From Opisthorchis felineus (Eukaryota; Platyhelminthes; Trematoda; Opisthorchiida; Opisthorchiidae), in contig SJOL01007384.1 in the NCBI GenBank assembly GCA_004794785.1, positions 367,898 to 431,897 on the forward strand: DNA of 64,000 nt, read 5' to 3'. The stretch's first letter is position 1. Each line of letters opens with the position of its first letter. The notes beneath the pieces were generated by a model that made no database searches, was not told the DNA's origin, and was given only the letters and a program-made list of their open reading frames with translations. Below are positions 11,401-22,672 of this stretch, in pieces. A program made the translations under genes and the position numbers.

Positions 11401-13059
11401 TGGAGGGATACAAGAACTGCGCGGACTCGGCTGGCGCGTTCCACTGCTGATTTGGGAGGCAAGGCTGTCAGTTCAGCTCAACTTCCCTACTGACATCACG
11501 ATTAGGTTTTCACAAAGTTCCTCTGTCAGACTATTTTCCGAATATTTGCGCGTGTTGGTCGAATACAACCAGAATACGAACCATCGTAATTAGCTTACTT
11601 AACTGCGACGCAATGGAGCATAGGATTCACACTTGTAAAGTGTAACTTCTAGATTGGATGGGATCAACTCGAACAAACCAGTCAATCCGGTCGAAGAATT
11701 CACCTACACCGATAGTCATGCAAATTCCGCTCGCCTGGCTGGAGAAGAAATGGTTTATCCAATCAGGAAGGCAAGAAAATACTTCCCAAACCCGGTACCT
11801 GCAACTTTGGCACACTACTAGATATCAGCCAGGACAAATCCACAAAGCTGTAGTACGCTTGATTCTGTTTGGGTGCCAGGTAACAATGGGAGTAAGCAAA
11901 AACTTGGAGTATTTGATCACCGATACCCTTTTGGAAATATGGGTTCGTAAGGCCGAAGCACATCACAGGAACAAGTCGGCTTCGACTGATGAGCCCATCA
12001 TACTCGGTGGATTATACTGGTTAGACCGCCCAATTCGCTAAATATTTTGCCTCAACATTTTGGGTATCAAAAGCCCACTTAATCACCTCAGGTTCGAATA
12101 ATGGTGTGCACGTTCCAGAATTCCCTCAGGTCCTGGAGAAAAGAAAAACACTTGCAAGGCAACTACTTCATACTGTATACACCATATCAACCAATTTGTC
12201 AGAATGAAGGCAAATTAAATTAAACACAATTAGGAAGTTGTTAATAAACCAGTTTTCAGGGACCATACATAAACCACGTACATCATTACGGGATATCAAC
12301 GGTCATGCAAGTTTCCCATGACTCTGTTGCCAAATAACTCACCATCCCTACTAGAGACGTGCTCGATTTAATTATATCATACGAAATCGTTCACGTGAAA
12401 AATCTGCGAGTGGAAAACAACGGTCATTTGTCAGATAGCACGGGGACGGTGCGCGTTTCAACAGGTAAACATCTACCCCGGGAAGACAAGGGAATGGTTA
12501 TCATAGCCGCGCAGCAAAATAGATACACAGTCGCCTGGATACTGTACCCAACGCTATGCGCAGCATTTGCTACACTGCTACAAATCCAGTCTAAGGCAGC
12601 ATCCACAGAATTTTAGTGATCCGTAATGCTCATACGACGGTCCCCATTTTTCACCATTGCTGTTGGGTATTCCTGCAGAGACATGGTTTTGTTTGCAAAA
12701 GGCACGGATTGTGGATATGGAAAAGAAATCTTGGGCTTCGAATCCTCGGATTCCTTGAAACATAACCGTAACGAAGGGTATCAAGTGTAGATCGTGTGTC
12801 CCGGATAGCAAGTATCCAAAAATGCCTACGCATGACAAGTATGTGATAAGAAATATAATGGTGCTACTACCAGAGGAGAGTTAAGAGAACGGGATGTTGA
12901 ATGTCGTCGAGCCAGAGATTCCAAGTGAACAGCCCAAAATGGTGCTGAAGGAATCCGTGTAAGGGTATGCGGGCAGGCCGACTAACATTTGCATCAACTC
13001 CACCCACTGACCAGGCGGGTCTCAATAACCACTTCACAGTCTCGCAGACTCTCACAGCT
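8407..13059. other. DIP2 intron, decayed sequence
   Basis: Part of a 14-kb intron. I see no exon with good splice borders and no clear transposon protein. The short frames around 9800-10700 (both strands) look like decayed repeat sequence of unknown family. Confidence 0.45.
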
Positions 13060-13684
13060 TCGCGACGGATTATGTATGAAGTTCGGAATTTGACTATGTC
13101 CACAAAAAGATAGACCTACCCGACCAGACGGGTAAGAAACGTGCAGAATGCCATGGTAGCTTTCGGGGACACGACAGACGTTGTCCCTGTCAATACTGCA
13201 CGGCATAAGATCGCAGTCGGGTGACTGCTGAACATCTGGATTTAAACACTGCATGAAGAATAAGAAAATGGAGCCAAAATAGGCATACACAACGTACGGA
13301 GCACATCGCCGTTCGAAAGCCGTGGGCGGTAGCAAGAAGGGACATCCTTGCATTCAACTCAGTCTTCTGCAGGGGGCATGAGGCATTGAGTAATAGAACA
13401 TTACTTGCTATGGACTCTGGTCCACTGGCCGAGAAAACTTCCAAGACAGCCATTAAATGAAAATGAGATCGTTGATGACGTCCGTATCCAGGTTGTCGTA
13501 TGCTTACTTTATCACTAATAGCCTTGTGGATTGCAACTGGTACCAGTGTAAAACCTTTTGATAATCGGCTACAGAATTTACAGTATGATGATCCCCCATA
13601 AAGACAGAGAAGCTTTGGAATGACAAACTCCTTCCACACATGAGGACTACATTTTATGACGGCAACCTCTGATAAAAAAGATAA
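13060..13684 (-). mobile_element. RTE-like LINE reverse transcriptase fragment, decayed
   Basis: Immediately 3' (minus strand) of the SINE at 13685-13866 the frame continues as WKEFVIPKL, GFTLVPVAIHKAIS and LEVFSASGPESIASNVLLL. These align with the reverse transcriptase blocks seen in other copies here ([41 protein letters not shown]). Most catalytic residues are lost. The SINE appears to sit at or in this fragment. Confidence 0.5.
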
Positions 13685-13866
13685 TCGTTCAGCTGTAACA
13701 CCCTTTCGGTGCCTAGCTTCCATGCCACCCGAAGGAAGCACAAGGGCTGGGATACTTCCGGGTTGCCCAAGACTAGACAGGGGAAGTCGAGAAGCAGATG
13801 TAGGGTTCGAACCACGGACCTTCCGGTCAGTAAACTCGTGCTCTAACCACTGAGCCATCTCGCCCC
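13685..13866 (-). mobile_element. tRNA-derived SINE, best-preserved full-length copy
   Basis: Read on the minus strand, this copy starts GGGGCGAGATGGCTCAGTGG. It has a perfect internal RNA polymerase III A box (TGGCTCAGTGG, plus positions 13847-13857) and B box (GGTTCGAACCC, complement of 13803-13813), then a body with GGTGGCATGGAAGC and the family 3' end CAGCTGAACGATTAT. It is the reference copy for the family. A frame runs through it into the LINE fragment next to it and would be miscalled as a protein beginning [19 protein letters not shown]. Confidence 0.95.
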
Positions 13867-14114
13867 CTGACCTGATCTCGTGGTTGAAACTCCCCCTATT
13901 CCATCCAGAAGTACGTATTGTTCTAATCCGAATTAACTTGAGTCTTTATAAAAACAGACAGTGAATCCGATATCTACCGCCCCATAGTAATTTTAGGGGA
14001 AAAGATTATGGTCAGAGGAAACCAAAAGACTGGAGTACTACTGTACCCACACAGAAAATCATCTTCACTCCACTAATCCAGGGGGATAGACAAAAAGACA
14101 CAAGATCGACAGAC

Positions 14115-14271
14115 CTGAGGAGAAATCTGTTACGGGCAGCATGTGGTTAAAATTCTCTGCCGTTCCATTTGTCTGGGGATGCGTAGGAAGGTGGTTAGTT
14201 ACAGCAGCGACGGAACTCGTTGGGGTAGTGACGTCATTCTGGTAATTGGAGGAGGCGGGAGGGGGCACCGG
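14115..14271 (-). other. Possible extra DIP2 exon (unproven)
   Basis: Minus-strand open segment (PVPPPASSNYQNDV ... LPVTDFSS) with a good acceptor (CCGTCCACTTTCCAG) and a weak donor (GTCTGT). Its Pro/Ser/Thr/Asn-rich composition resembles the DIP2 linker, and its end phase would fit the exon at 8406. Its entry phase (0) does not fit the end of the exon at 22556 (phase 1), so it would need another exon in between. It may be an alternative exon or simply a chance frame. Confidence 0.25.
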
Positions 14272-14589
14272 CTGGAAAGTGGACGGGAAAAGTATCAAAA
14301 ACTATGGCAGACAATGCTGAACAATACGAAATTAAGTCACCTAAAACGAAGGAGCGCTGCTTAAACTACGTAGCACACCGTGTGATTACGTACAAAAGTG
14401 TATATACAACAAAGAGGTAAAAATCAAATATCGGAGACTTCCAGGCCAAATCATGGACTACAGCGAGAAGGGCCACAATGAACACTGTAGGTAGTTTCAA
14501 GTGGACGACTATCAACCGTTCCCCAGCGTGCGTGCTAACTACATAAGTGACGTTCGGACCGCCCCTTAGATGAACTTCTCTATGTTGTC

Positions 14590-15160
14590 CTGTAGAATAG
14601 AGGTGGAATCATAATCATCATCACCATTAGCAGGTGTAATAACCGGGGACTTCTCATACAGTGGTTGAAGCCACCACAATTTCGTCCACCGATGATTTGG
14701 GGAGGTGGGGTAGGTAGCTGCGTATTGCAGGCGGGAGCTGATAAATTGGTGCGGAAATACAGGTCTGTCAGTGGACTTTCAAATGGGGGGAATGGGAAGG
14801 GAGCCATGCATTGAAGCCAATGGCTTGGATGCACGACCGCTATTGAGAGCTCGACTGGGCCATGTCTGACAATGTCTCTAACCATTGATGTGGCCCGTCT
14901 CGGGGTTCCCAACCAGAAAGAAGGCAATGACCAATATAGCTGACTTTGCTGGTAATGTCTTTCACACCTCGCTGCCAAATCATTGTTCGACCTCCCATGG
15001 CTCGGTGGAATTCTCAGCTAGTAGTCGTCTTACTTATTTGCTTCTATCTGTGGAAACAAAATTGTCCAGCCAAATGGGGAGGATGAAGACGTGTCAATTT
15101 TCCAAAAGTGCTCGCACTGATTGCGGAAGTCACAGAAGTATCGACCTGGCCTTGTGATGA
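14590..15160 (-). mobile_element. RTE-like LINE 3' end, minus orientation
   Basis: Translated across frames, the minus strand reads MIWQRGVKDITSKVSYIG, then LSGWEPRDGPHQWLETLSDMAQ, then the end of the polyprotein near 14815. A 3' untranslated segment follows, nearly the same as in the LINE at 34713-35811, and a TGATGATGATTATGA simple-repeat tail near 14605-14632. It is a 5'-truncated copy facing the plus-strand LINE at 15330. Confidence 0.8.
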
Positions 15161-15329
15161 CGACTCTTAGCGACTCTCCGTCACATTACAACAGCACGAG
15201 AAAACATGACTAAGGGAGAGAAGCGGGAGGAGGTTGTGTGAGCCACATACTAGCCTTGGAACGGAATGAGACAGCATCAGCAAAGTTGATCAGGAAGGGG
15301 ATATCGTGTTAGACATTGAGCATCCAATT

Positions 15330-15770
15330 TGTGGAATCCAAGCATCACTGCGAGACGCATTGGCTTGATCACGTGCTACGTATGTTCAGTTGAATTCAAC
15401 TAAGAAGTGCGCTGATTCCCAATTTAAATTTATCGGTCGCAAACCATGAAGTGAGTAAAGCATAGTGTGGCGAAAACTCTGAATACTGTGAGTGCTGTCC
15501 GCTACGATTCCCTCTACGATGGGGATCATATGAACTTTCTTGCGCATGGTTGGAGACGCTACAATATATGATCACTGATCAGTGTCAATTGAATTTGTGC
15601 TAACAATTTCTAGCCGGAGTGTCCAAGTGGGAGCTTGAAGTCGCAAGTAACTCGGGTGTTTGTGGCAGGCTAGAACTAGGCTCCTTGTGGGTCTCAATTG
15701 GGATATACTGACATGTTTCCACGGCGGCGGCGTCAATAATGATGAGGAAGAAGGCAACGGAATATCAACA
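15330..15770 (+). mobile_element. RTE-like LINE 3' end, plus orientation, decayed
   Basis: Plus-strand frames carry RIHWLDHVLRM and, after frameshifts, AWLETLQYMITDQCQL, the C-terminal signature of the LINE family, then a stretch ending near TTTCCACGGCGGCGGC. It is converging tail-to-tail with the copy at 14590-15160. Heavily mutated. Confidence 0.65.
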
Positions 15771-17999
15771 ATTCTTATAGCCATTAAACCGAACAGATAA
15801 CAGCAGCAAATGGTGGGATAGCCGAGCTTCTGTTTGGAACTAGATCGTAACAACAAAAAATCCATTGGTCGTTAGGCTACGGAAATCTCAGTTCGAATTA
15901 ACTGGCCACTGCTGTTGTATCCAGGGCGAAGTGGTCCGTGCAGTAATATCCCGCTTGAAGCATAGTTACACAGAGGTGAGAAATAAAAAAACACCGAAAC
16001 GGCTACCGTCACGGATTAGTCCCGTGGATAAGCCACACATGTGTGATACAGTGTGATACAGGAAATTATTGCGCCACAGATGGGCTGCGGTTGAAAGAGT
16101 GAGTCATTGGTGTGTGTGTGTGTGTGTGTAGTTGTAGATACACACGCGCGAAATTGCGGGTTACTGTGACATTGATCGCACGGTTGTTCCGGCGACCACA
16201 AGTGTCGAGATTATCATTCTAATAATGTCACTGTCGTGGACGCGCATCGCAGCTGAAGAGGTAAACAAACTAACCAGGTGAAGCGTCACCGTATGCAACT
16301 AAACAAAGCCCCTCGAACGTACCAACAATACTGCTGGAAAGTCACTTACAACCAGTCACTTTGGTTACAGAACACTGACACTAAACAAGGGAGTGTGTGG
16401 GGAACAAGGAAACGTGGGAAAAGAAGAGACTCGAATAGAGCATTGTGATATAAGCTTTGGAACTGTGGGGTCACAGTGTATAGGGGTCCCAGCTGGGATT
16501 TCGAGACTACGCAGTACGCAGCGTACGCGTCCATAACAGTGGCAAACAGTTTTGCTACTCGGCTTTTCAGCATAGACTAAATTTGGTTACAAGATGAAAT
16601 CTCAAATGTAAATCCCCGAATGTACTCACACTACCAACATCTTCGCATAAATTTGACACCCTATGTTCTACGGATCGTAGCAGAGAAGCAAAACTGAGTG
16701 TTGCATTCATCTGCTATTTTTCAGACGCCTCTAGCGCTGTTGCACACAAGCTTGTGAAGAAAGCAAATTGAAGGTTCACATTTCGCAACGGGCGTTAAAT
16801 ACTACATAAAAGTTAAGAAGGTTATGAACGGCAATAGAACGGACCTAGCAAGAGTCGTTTGCACATGCAATTTCGACTGCTGTATTTTAATAGAATACGG
16901 AACATCATTTCGAATGCCGCCTTAGGATCAGTCACATGACCTCTTCGTGAATAAGTGGCTGCCTATAGAATACTGCAGTTCCGGACGCTTAGCACATTCA
17001 TTTAGTAGTGCGCTGTGTTGGGTAACTGGGACAATGAAATACGACGGGTAAAACCGTCCAGCCACGAAACCTCAGGTGGCATCTTGTCACTTTGAGGTTT
17101 ACGGTTTAAGTTCGTGAAATTGGGAGGGAGGCGCCAGGGTCTATTTCGCTAAGGCTGTGTCCTTAACCAAAAGTGACGCAGTGTCCCACAAAACAGAATA
17201 GATCTGACTGCCTAAGTTTGTCACATCGCCTATATGATCAGATCTCGTGAGCGCTAGTGGATCGCCCCACGTCACATCTAACACAAGTGTCGGAGCAGGA
17301 AAACACGGTTCTTGAATGAACGTACTGTGGTAAGACTGCTATGGGATGGTCCAGGGCCTAACGGTTGCAAACCGGGTCCCGAGGCCTCGGAGGATAGATC
17401 GTCTTCGGAATCATCTGTGAATTCGAGTAGAGGGACAAAGGGGAGATGAAAGAAAAGAAGCCACCATTATCATATCGGGAAACTGGGAGACGGCAAACAA
17501 ACGGAAAACATAGAGTGCTGCACCTACCACATCCAATCTTTCATACAGGAGACCAATATGTGTCTGTGGATAACCACGTATGTACAATAATCCGAAGATC
17601 GGGAGGCACCCTACAAACTTCGACAAATACACTCACTTGTCACTTTGGTTTTCACGGGAGACTCAACTGAATTTCTCGTTAATGGTATTCTTCAACTGAA
17701 TGTGCTGCACAAAGGCCGCCTCACGTTTCAGTCGGTACGACATTCGAGATATCGCAGTATGTTTTCATAAAGGAAACTGTTTGCAAGGTTGCTGAAGTAG
17801 CACTCTACAGACTGTTTGCAGGCCCGAAATTTGCAGTAGGCATTTGGCTCACTGATGGTTCTTAATGAAATGTTTGCAAGCAAATTGCCCGGGACGACTG
17901 ATCGATTGGCGGCTATTATTACAACCTGAGCTACCACCATTCTGTTCAACTGTAAATCTGGTTCATCCCCGTCAAGCTTTTCTTTTCTTGATTGGCTCG
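15771..17999. other. DIP2 intron sequence with a TG microsatellite
   Basis: No recognisable exon or transposon protein. Contains a (TG)n run at 16111-16129. Ends at the left arm of the inverted repeat. Confidence 0.45.
16111..16129 (+). repeat. (TG)n microsatellite
   Basis: Short pure dinucleotide repeat of about nine units. Confidence 0.9.
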
Positions 18000-18129
18000 T
18001 ACTAATTGATGCGGTACGTCGTCTTTGACAACGGCACCAATCCTGCCAGTTTATTTGTAAGAAGAGCCTTACAAATAAACTGGCAGGATTGGTGCCGTTG
18101 TCAAAGACGACGTACCGCATCAATTAGTA
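18000..18129. repeat. 62-bp perfect inverted repeat with 6-nt loop
   Basis: Arms 18000-18061 and 18068-18129 are exact reverse complements across 62 positions. They are separated only by AAGAGC, and after one mismatch four more pairs match on the outside (17995-17998). The left arm starts TACTAATTGATGCGG. No transposon termini or coding match are evident. It could be a genuine very recent fold-back duplication, a precursor of a hairpin RNA, or a template-switch or assembly artefact. Confidence 0.95.
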
Positions 18130-20793
18130 AGAGCTAAAAATTCCAAGCTTAGTGCAACCACAGTGCGTAATCGACGACAAGAGAAAAACGTACGAGGAGC
18201 GGGCGTCATAAAACAACCCCTCTGTAAAATTCTGAGTAAACGGAAGGAGTTTTCACATATACCTTAATCTCACCGCAGAGCTACTGTATCTACAACGATT
18301 GATTGCGAATGTCGCAACGAACAATTCGATAAAAAAGCGGAAAGGTGGTTGTCACACCTGCGTAACGCCAATTAGAAACGTAGTCTGATCCGGACGATGC
18401 TTCCTGTACTGGACTGTAGGCGTTACAAGGTACGAATACCAGCACATGTCAACCTGTTGCACAGACACTTAACTACGCGTTCAGAGACGAACACCGTGGG
18501 AGATATGCGGGGGGTGGGGCATCACTGGGCCCATTCATTTTCATCTCATGTACTTCGTGCACAGGAATTTCACGTGGTAAGTGGTTCAAATTCTCATCCG
18601 GGTAGATACCACCGCCCAACCTATGCTTATGTGGATCACCAATCCGAGTGCTGAGTCGGGTGGAAGGTTTTCAAGCAGCGATAAGCAAACGCCATGAACT
18701 GCAGATCGGACCGATCAAGAAAACGTAGTTCGTGATGCCATATCATTTCTCTACTTTCAGATTTGTACAATAGAAAAATTAAATCAAAAGAGTGGGGAAC
18801 CCGCGTCCAACAAACAATAATGTTCCGGTAGAACAATCATGGGTTTTTCGCGACTGGTTGTATTAGCACGCACAAGCCGTGGGTGGCGACCAGTCACAGG
18901 TGACCAGTCACAAGCTAACCGTAGTCAGTACGCTACCACCAGAACAACGCAGTCAGTCATTTGACGACCTGGCAGAAATGCTACAGCTTGCTAACTTGTG
19001 AAACACGTAAATGCCTTGAGAAACGGTTGATTCAGCAACGATAGTTCAAAACTGCAGAAAGCGTGGGAATTTCTAAAAGCATCGAACACTGGGTTTAGGG
19101 TCCTCTCACATATGCAGAATAGTACGAAGCAAGTCAAGGGTTTGAAAGGCCGAAGGTAGAATATGTGCCTCTAACTCGATGATAGGATGGTGATTTCGCG
19201 AGCTGCGGTGCTAAGCCAAACTCTGACAAGGGAGATAAATAGCTTGCAAATGAATACATGTCAGTCAATACTCGTTCCTTCATTCGCCAAGCACTAATGT
19301 ACATGGATAGCAGTGGTTTATCCATGCACGTGATAGCGTTGCTAAGACTTGGGCAGAGAAATAAGGCTGAATTATGCAGGTTTGTGAATAGAAGCATGGT
19401 AATTTAATCTCCAACTGCCACCTCTTTCCGGATTCGTCCACGACATGGAACCACGCCGATGGATCTCTGCAGAGGGTGAATACCGCCACATGTCCTGAGC
19501 CGCCAAGGAGCATACAGTCCCCGAAACGTAGGCACAGAACCTGACGGCAGAATATGGACGACATCGGTGTGCTCCAAATCAAAACGCTGCTACCAAGTTT
19601 CTAATTCAACCTGATGCCTCGAGGGAATTTGCAAGGCGACGAGATTAGCGAAAGTAAAATCACGTCCTATGACTTGTACGTGCGCCCACTCTTCTGGCTG
19701 TCGATTCAACACAACAATCAGCTCGTTTAACGGAAATGCAATGTGATGACTCGCAAGCAGCCAAAAGTAATTGGCGCACGGAACAAAAAAGAAAATGCCA
19801 GTGAAAATGTCAAGACTAGCCTAGCCTTGGTGTTGTCCGCGTGGGTGGTAGGAAAATAAAACAACGCTGGTAATACGGAAGAGCTTGTCAAAGGCAATCG
19901 TCACTGGGATGCGTCAAGCTATGTAGAAAGTTACGTTGGTGGGTTGCGAATGGAGAGCGTAATTAGAAGTAGAGAATTAAATAGGTTACGCAGAAGTGGA
20001 AGGCGGGATGACAGTAGACGCAGTGGGAGGACAGCAAACGCCAGTTCGACTGTCAGAATTCACTCTTCTTCCTATCGATTCCCACACGTTCGTGTGTGGC
20101 TAGATTTCCTCTGTTAGAAAACAACGGCAGTACGTGAGAGAACAGATGTAACAGTTCAATAACATGTAACTGTGAACTGCCTACTAATAGAATTCTCCAT
20201 GTCAGACTTGATACCTATTTAGTGGATATCATTCATGGGACCCCGAGGAAGCAGGAGGACACAGAGATCGTCAGGCTGCCCAAGATTCGACGAAGGATGA
20301 AGTAGATAACTACTTAGACATGGTAGACTGAGCTACTTCAAGCACCCAGTGATTGAGTGGGTGATGGGTCTCGACCCTACTCACCAGTGGGAAAAGCGGA
20401 CACTTAAAACCGGTGTTCGGCCATAGTTTTCACTCGGTTCACAGCTGACATAAGAAACCGAGGAAGGGATACTCGATAAATTCGGAATAAACTCGGATCA
20501 AGAGTTCACATTCATCTTTGTGCTACATTGAGGGTGGCCGTAAAAACTGCAGCATTCATTCCAAAAATGACTACGTGTTTGGTAACAAGCGTGGGATTGA
20601 GGTGCTCGCCTAGTAAGAGCATGCAGTGAAACTGAACGATGAATCTCTCTGGTTAATAAGTGGGAACGCTTGAAAGCGCATGTCAGACTGCGAGGTCAGT
20701 TCCTGATCTGAAGCTTCATCTTCTAAATTGTAAGCTAAATGACAAGTCCTGTGCGACTTGTAAGCAGTCGCTTCGTGCTGAAGTAAAAAAAAA
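18130..20793. other. DIP2 intron sequence, nothing recognisable
   Basis: No exon with convincing borders, no transposon protein and no notable repeat seen on either strand. Confidence 0.45.
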
Positions 20794-20876
20794 TCGTTCA
20801 GCTGTAGCACCCTTTCGGTGCCTAGCTGCCTTACCGACGGAAGGAGACACAAGGGCTGGGATATTGCCGGGTTGCT
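20794..20876 (-). mobile_element. SINE, 5'-truncated
   Basis: Only the 3' half of the SINE is present (minus strand). It runs from its 3' end next to an A9 run on the plus strand (so a T-rich 3' tail on the SINE strand) to the GGGTTGC block. The tRNA head with the A and B boxes is missing. Confidence 0.85.
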
Positions 20877-20929
20877 AAAGGAAATATAAAAAATGACAGA
20901 TTAGCCATATGCATACTTTTTATTAATGA

Positions 20930-21910
20930 AGCTGTATAGGTCCCTCCGATCACGGACACAAGAGCCGGGAGTCCCAATAAACCGACAGACGTTTGGTATG
21001 CTTATGGGAAAATTCCTTTGGCATGCACCTCTCACATTCCTCACAAACGTTGATCAGTGTAGCGAACCTTGGCGTCGATGGGCGGAATCAGATGACTATC
21101 ACTCTCGAGTTGAGGCAGCTCGGTTAATCTATAAATTTCTGATTCATGTGATCTGCAACCGAGAACCCGATACCGTGCTCACGTCGGCTTCCGTTTGTTG
21201 TTCCACTCCAGTAAAATGTATAACCGGGATCAATCTTCCTTGCTCAGCCAGCCAGGTCTCACTGAGTGCGGCGAGGTATATCATACGGCGTTTGAGGGCA
21301 TTACCCTTTTGCAACAAGGGAGGTTGCTCCTTCAGGACTCTCTACCTCATCCATATCCCGGACTGTCCTCACGTTCCAGGTTCCAGGTTCCTAGTCATTG
21401 GGGACGCGTCTTCCTTTTTCTCTTGACAGTCCGAGTCATTTGCGGGAAGGTGGAGACCTTAGAACATTCAGTCTGAAAACATAGGCTTACTTCGGGTAAC
21501 ACAGCCCGGCCTTTGATTTCAAGGTGTGACCCATATGGCAGTGACGGCTGACCTAGCCAGAGGGCACAGGTAATGAGGCTTCAAAGCCTGACTCCTGATG
21601 CCACTGCGCACAGCAGGTGCCTTCTGAGTGGCACTGGACTCTTGATTCTAGAAATATTTCGACCGTACTGGATAATGCGCAGGCTGTCACCGCCAACCGT
21701 TTTGGCGATCGGTGTGCGCCTTTTAGGGTCTATATTTTAACCCATGCTTCTTCAGGGGAAGGCGGCGTAGCTACTTACACAAATATGAAGGTGCTGGTCG
21801 CCTGGAGGAAACACTTTGATAGACCCATACTCACGTCGCACCAAACACTACCCCAGGAAAGCCTTGTGACAGGATTTATCTCTCCCGATCTTTCGGGCAT
21901 GGCTGAAAAT
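20930..21910 (-). mobile_element. LINE 5' region and endonuclease fragment
   Basis: On the minus strand, 21910 to about 21440 matches the 5' region of the LINE at 33112-34240 (shared ATTTCGACCGTACTG block and neighbouring stretches). Below it, decayed frames read ALKRRMIYLAALSETWLAEQ, HFTGVEQQTEAD and HGIGFSVADHMNQKF. This is the N-terminal part of an APE-type endonuclease of the subfamily with LSETW/RF, different from the CVSETRIQD subfamily seen elsewhere here. It is broken by stops and frameshifts. Confidence 0.7.
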
Positions 21911-21931
21911 TAACGAAATGAGTTCTAGTAA

Positions 21932-21934
<3 letters not shown>

Positions 21935-21970
<36 letters not shown>
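21935..21970. repeat. (TA)n microsatellite
   Basis: Eighteen TA units, self-complementary and able to extrude. Confidence 0.95.
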
Positions 21971-21975
<5 letters not shown>

Positions 21976-22555
21976 GATGATCAAACACACACAGTCGAGC
22001 TGTCGGCTGTAGTTATCGATAGAATATTTGAATGGATGAAAAGCCTGCTCGTCTGTTGCCCTGGTTGCATAATCACCGCCATCAAGGACTACTGGACAAA
22101 AGTCGACGAGCATAACAACAGCCAACGAAACAGAAAAGCTATCCGAACACACCGCGGGAGCTTAAGCGCGTCTAGATTAGGCAGACAAAATTCCGTTCCT
22201 CTCTAATCTTGTGTGTCCCGACTGGTGATTGATAATCCTAAGCGCCGATCAAACCAGCTGATTGCATTCCAGTGACAGTCGGATTATGGTTCGGCCGGGC
22301 TACGTTTTATTTGTTATATCCTCCTCTCCACGGATATGAGATCAAAATCCGACGTCCTCTGATTTAAATATGATTTGGTAGAAGCTGCCTGTCTCCAGCT
22401 GCTAGGCCGAATACCGTCAGTTTATCATTGTTAGCTCGTTCACTGCACTCCGGTTTACAGCCAGATGGCTACCTAATCAGCTGACTCGTCGTGAGAAAAA
22501 CAACAGGACATCCGGGATGGGACAGTAGTAACAAAACAAGAATCAATACACTCAC
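21971..22555. other. DIP2 intron sequence
   Basis: Short intronic stretch before the exon at 22556; nothing recognisable. Confidence 0.5.
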
Positions 22556-22672
22556 CCTGATCACCGTGGTAAGTGGCCGCACCATTTTCTCGGCGCTTGT
22601 TAGGTAGTAGAGCTTCGGGGCGCTGTCGGTGGTTTCTAGACAATGCTTCTTTTACAGCCTCCTCTCGGATGT
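22556..22672 (-). CDS. DIP2 homologue, fourth visible coding exon
   Basis: A 117-bp exon giving residues 140-177: IREEAVKEALSRN, then RPEALLPNKRRENGAA. With the split Asp from the previous exon it reads RYRSDIREEAVKEAL. That corresponds to the RSDxHTEAVQAALAK ... PSKRR segment of animal DIP2, the end of the DMAP1-binding region. The acceptor is CTTTCCGATCCAACAG ending at 22673, and the donor GTGAGT starts at 22555. Phases are 1 in and 1 out, matching the exons at 26349 and 8406. The joined reading frame restores a conserved motif split across an intron, which is good evidence for the exon border. Confidence 0.88.

Noticed and set aside
13803..13857. tRNA gene on the minus strand
   Set aside because: The A and B boxes are perfect, but the sequence continues into the SINE body, recurs about ten times and lacks a foldable acceptor stem, so it is a SINE head.
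17728..18123. 131-codon minus-strand frame ending in the inverted repeat
   Set aside because: No domain, and its start lies inside the hairpin, so the frame is probably fortuitous.
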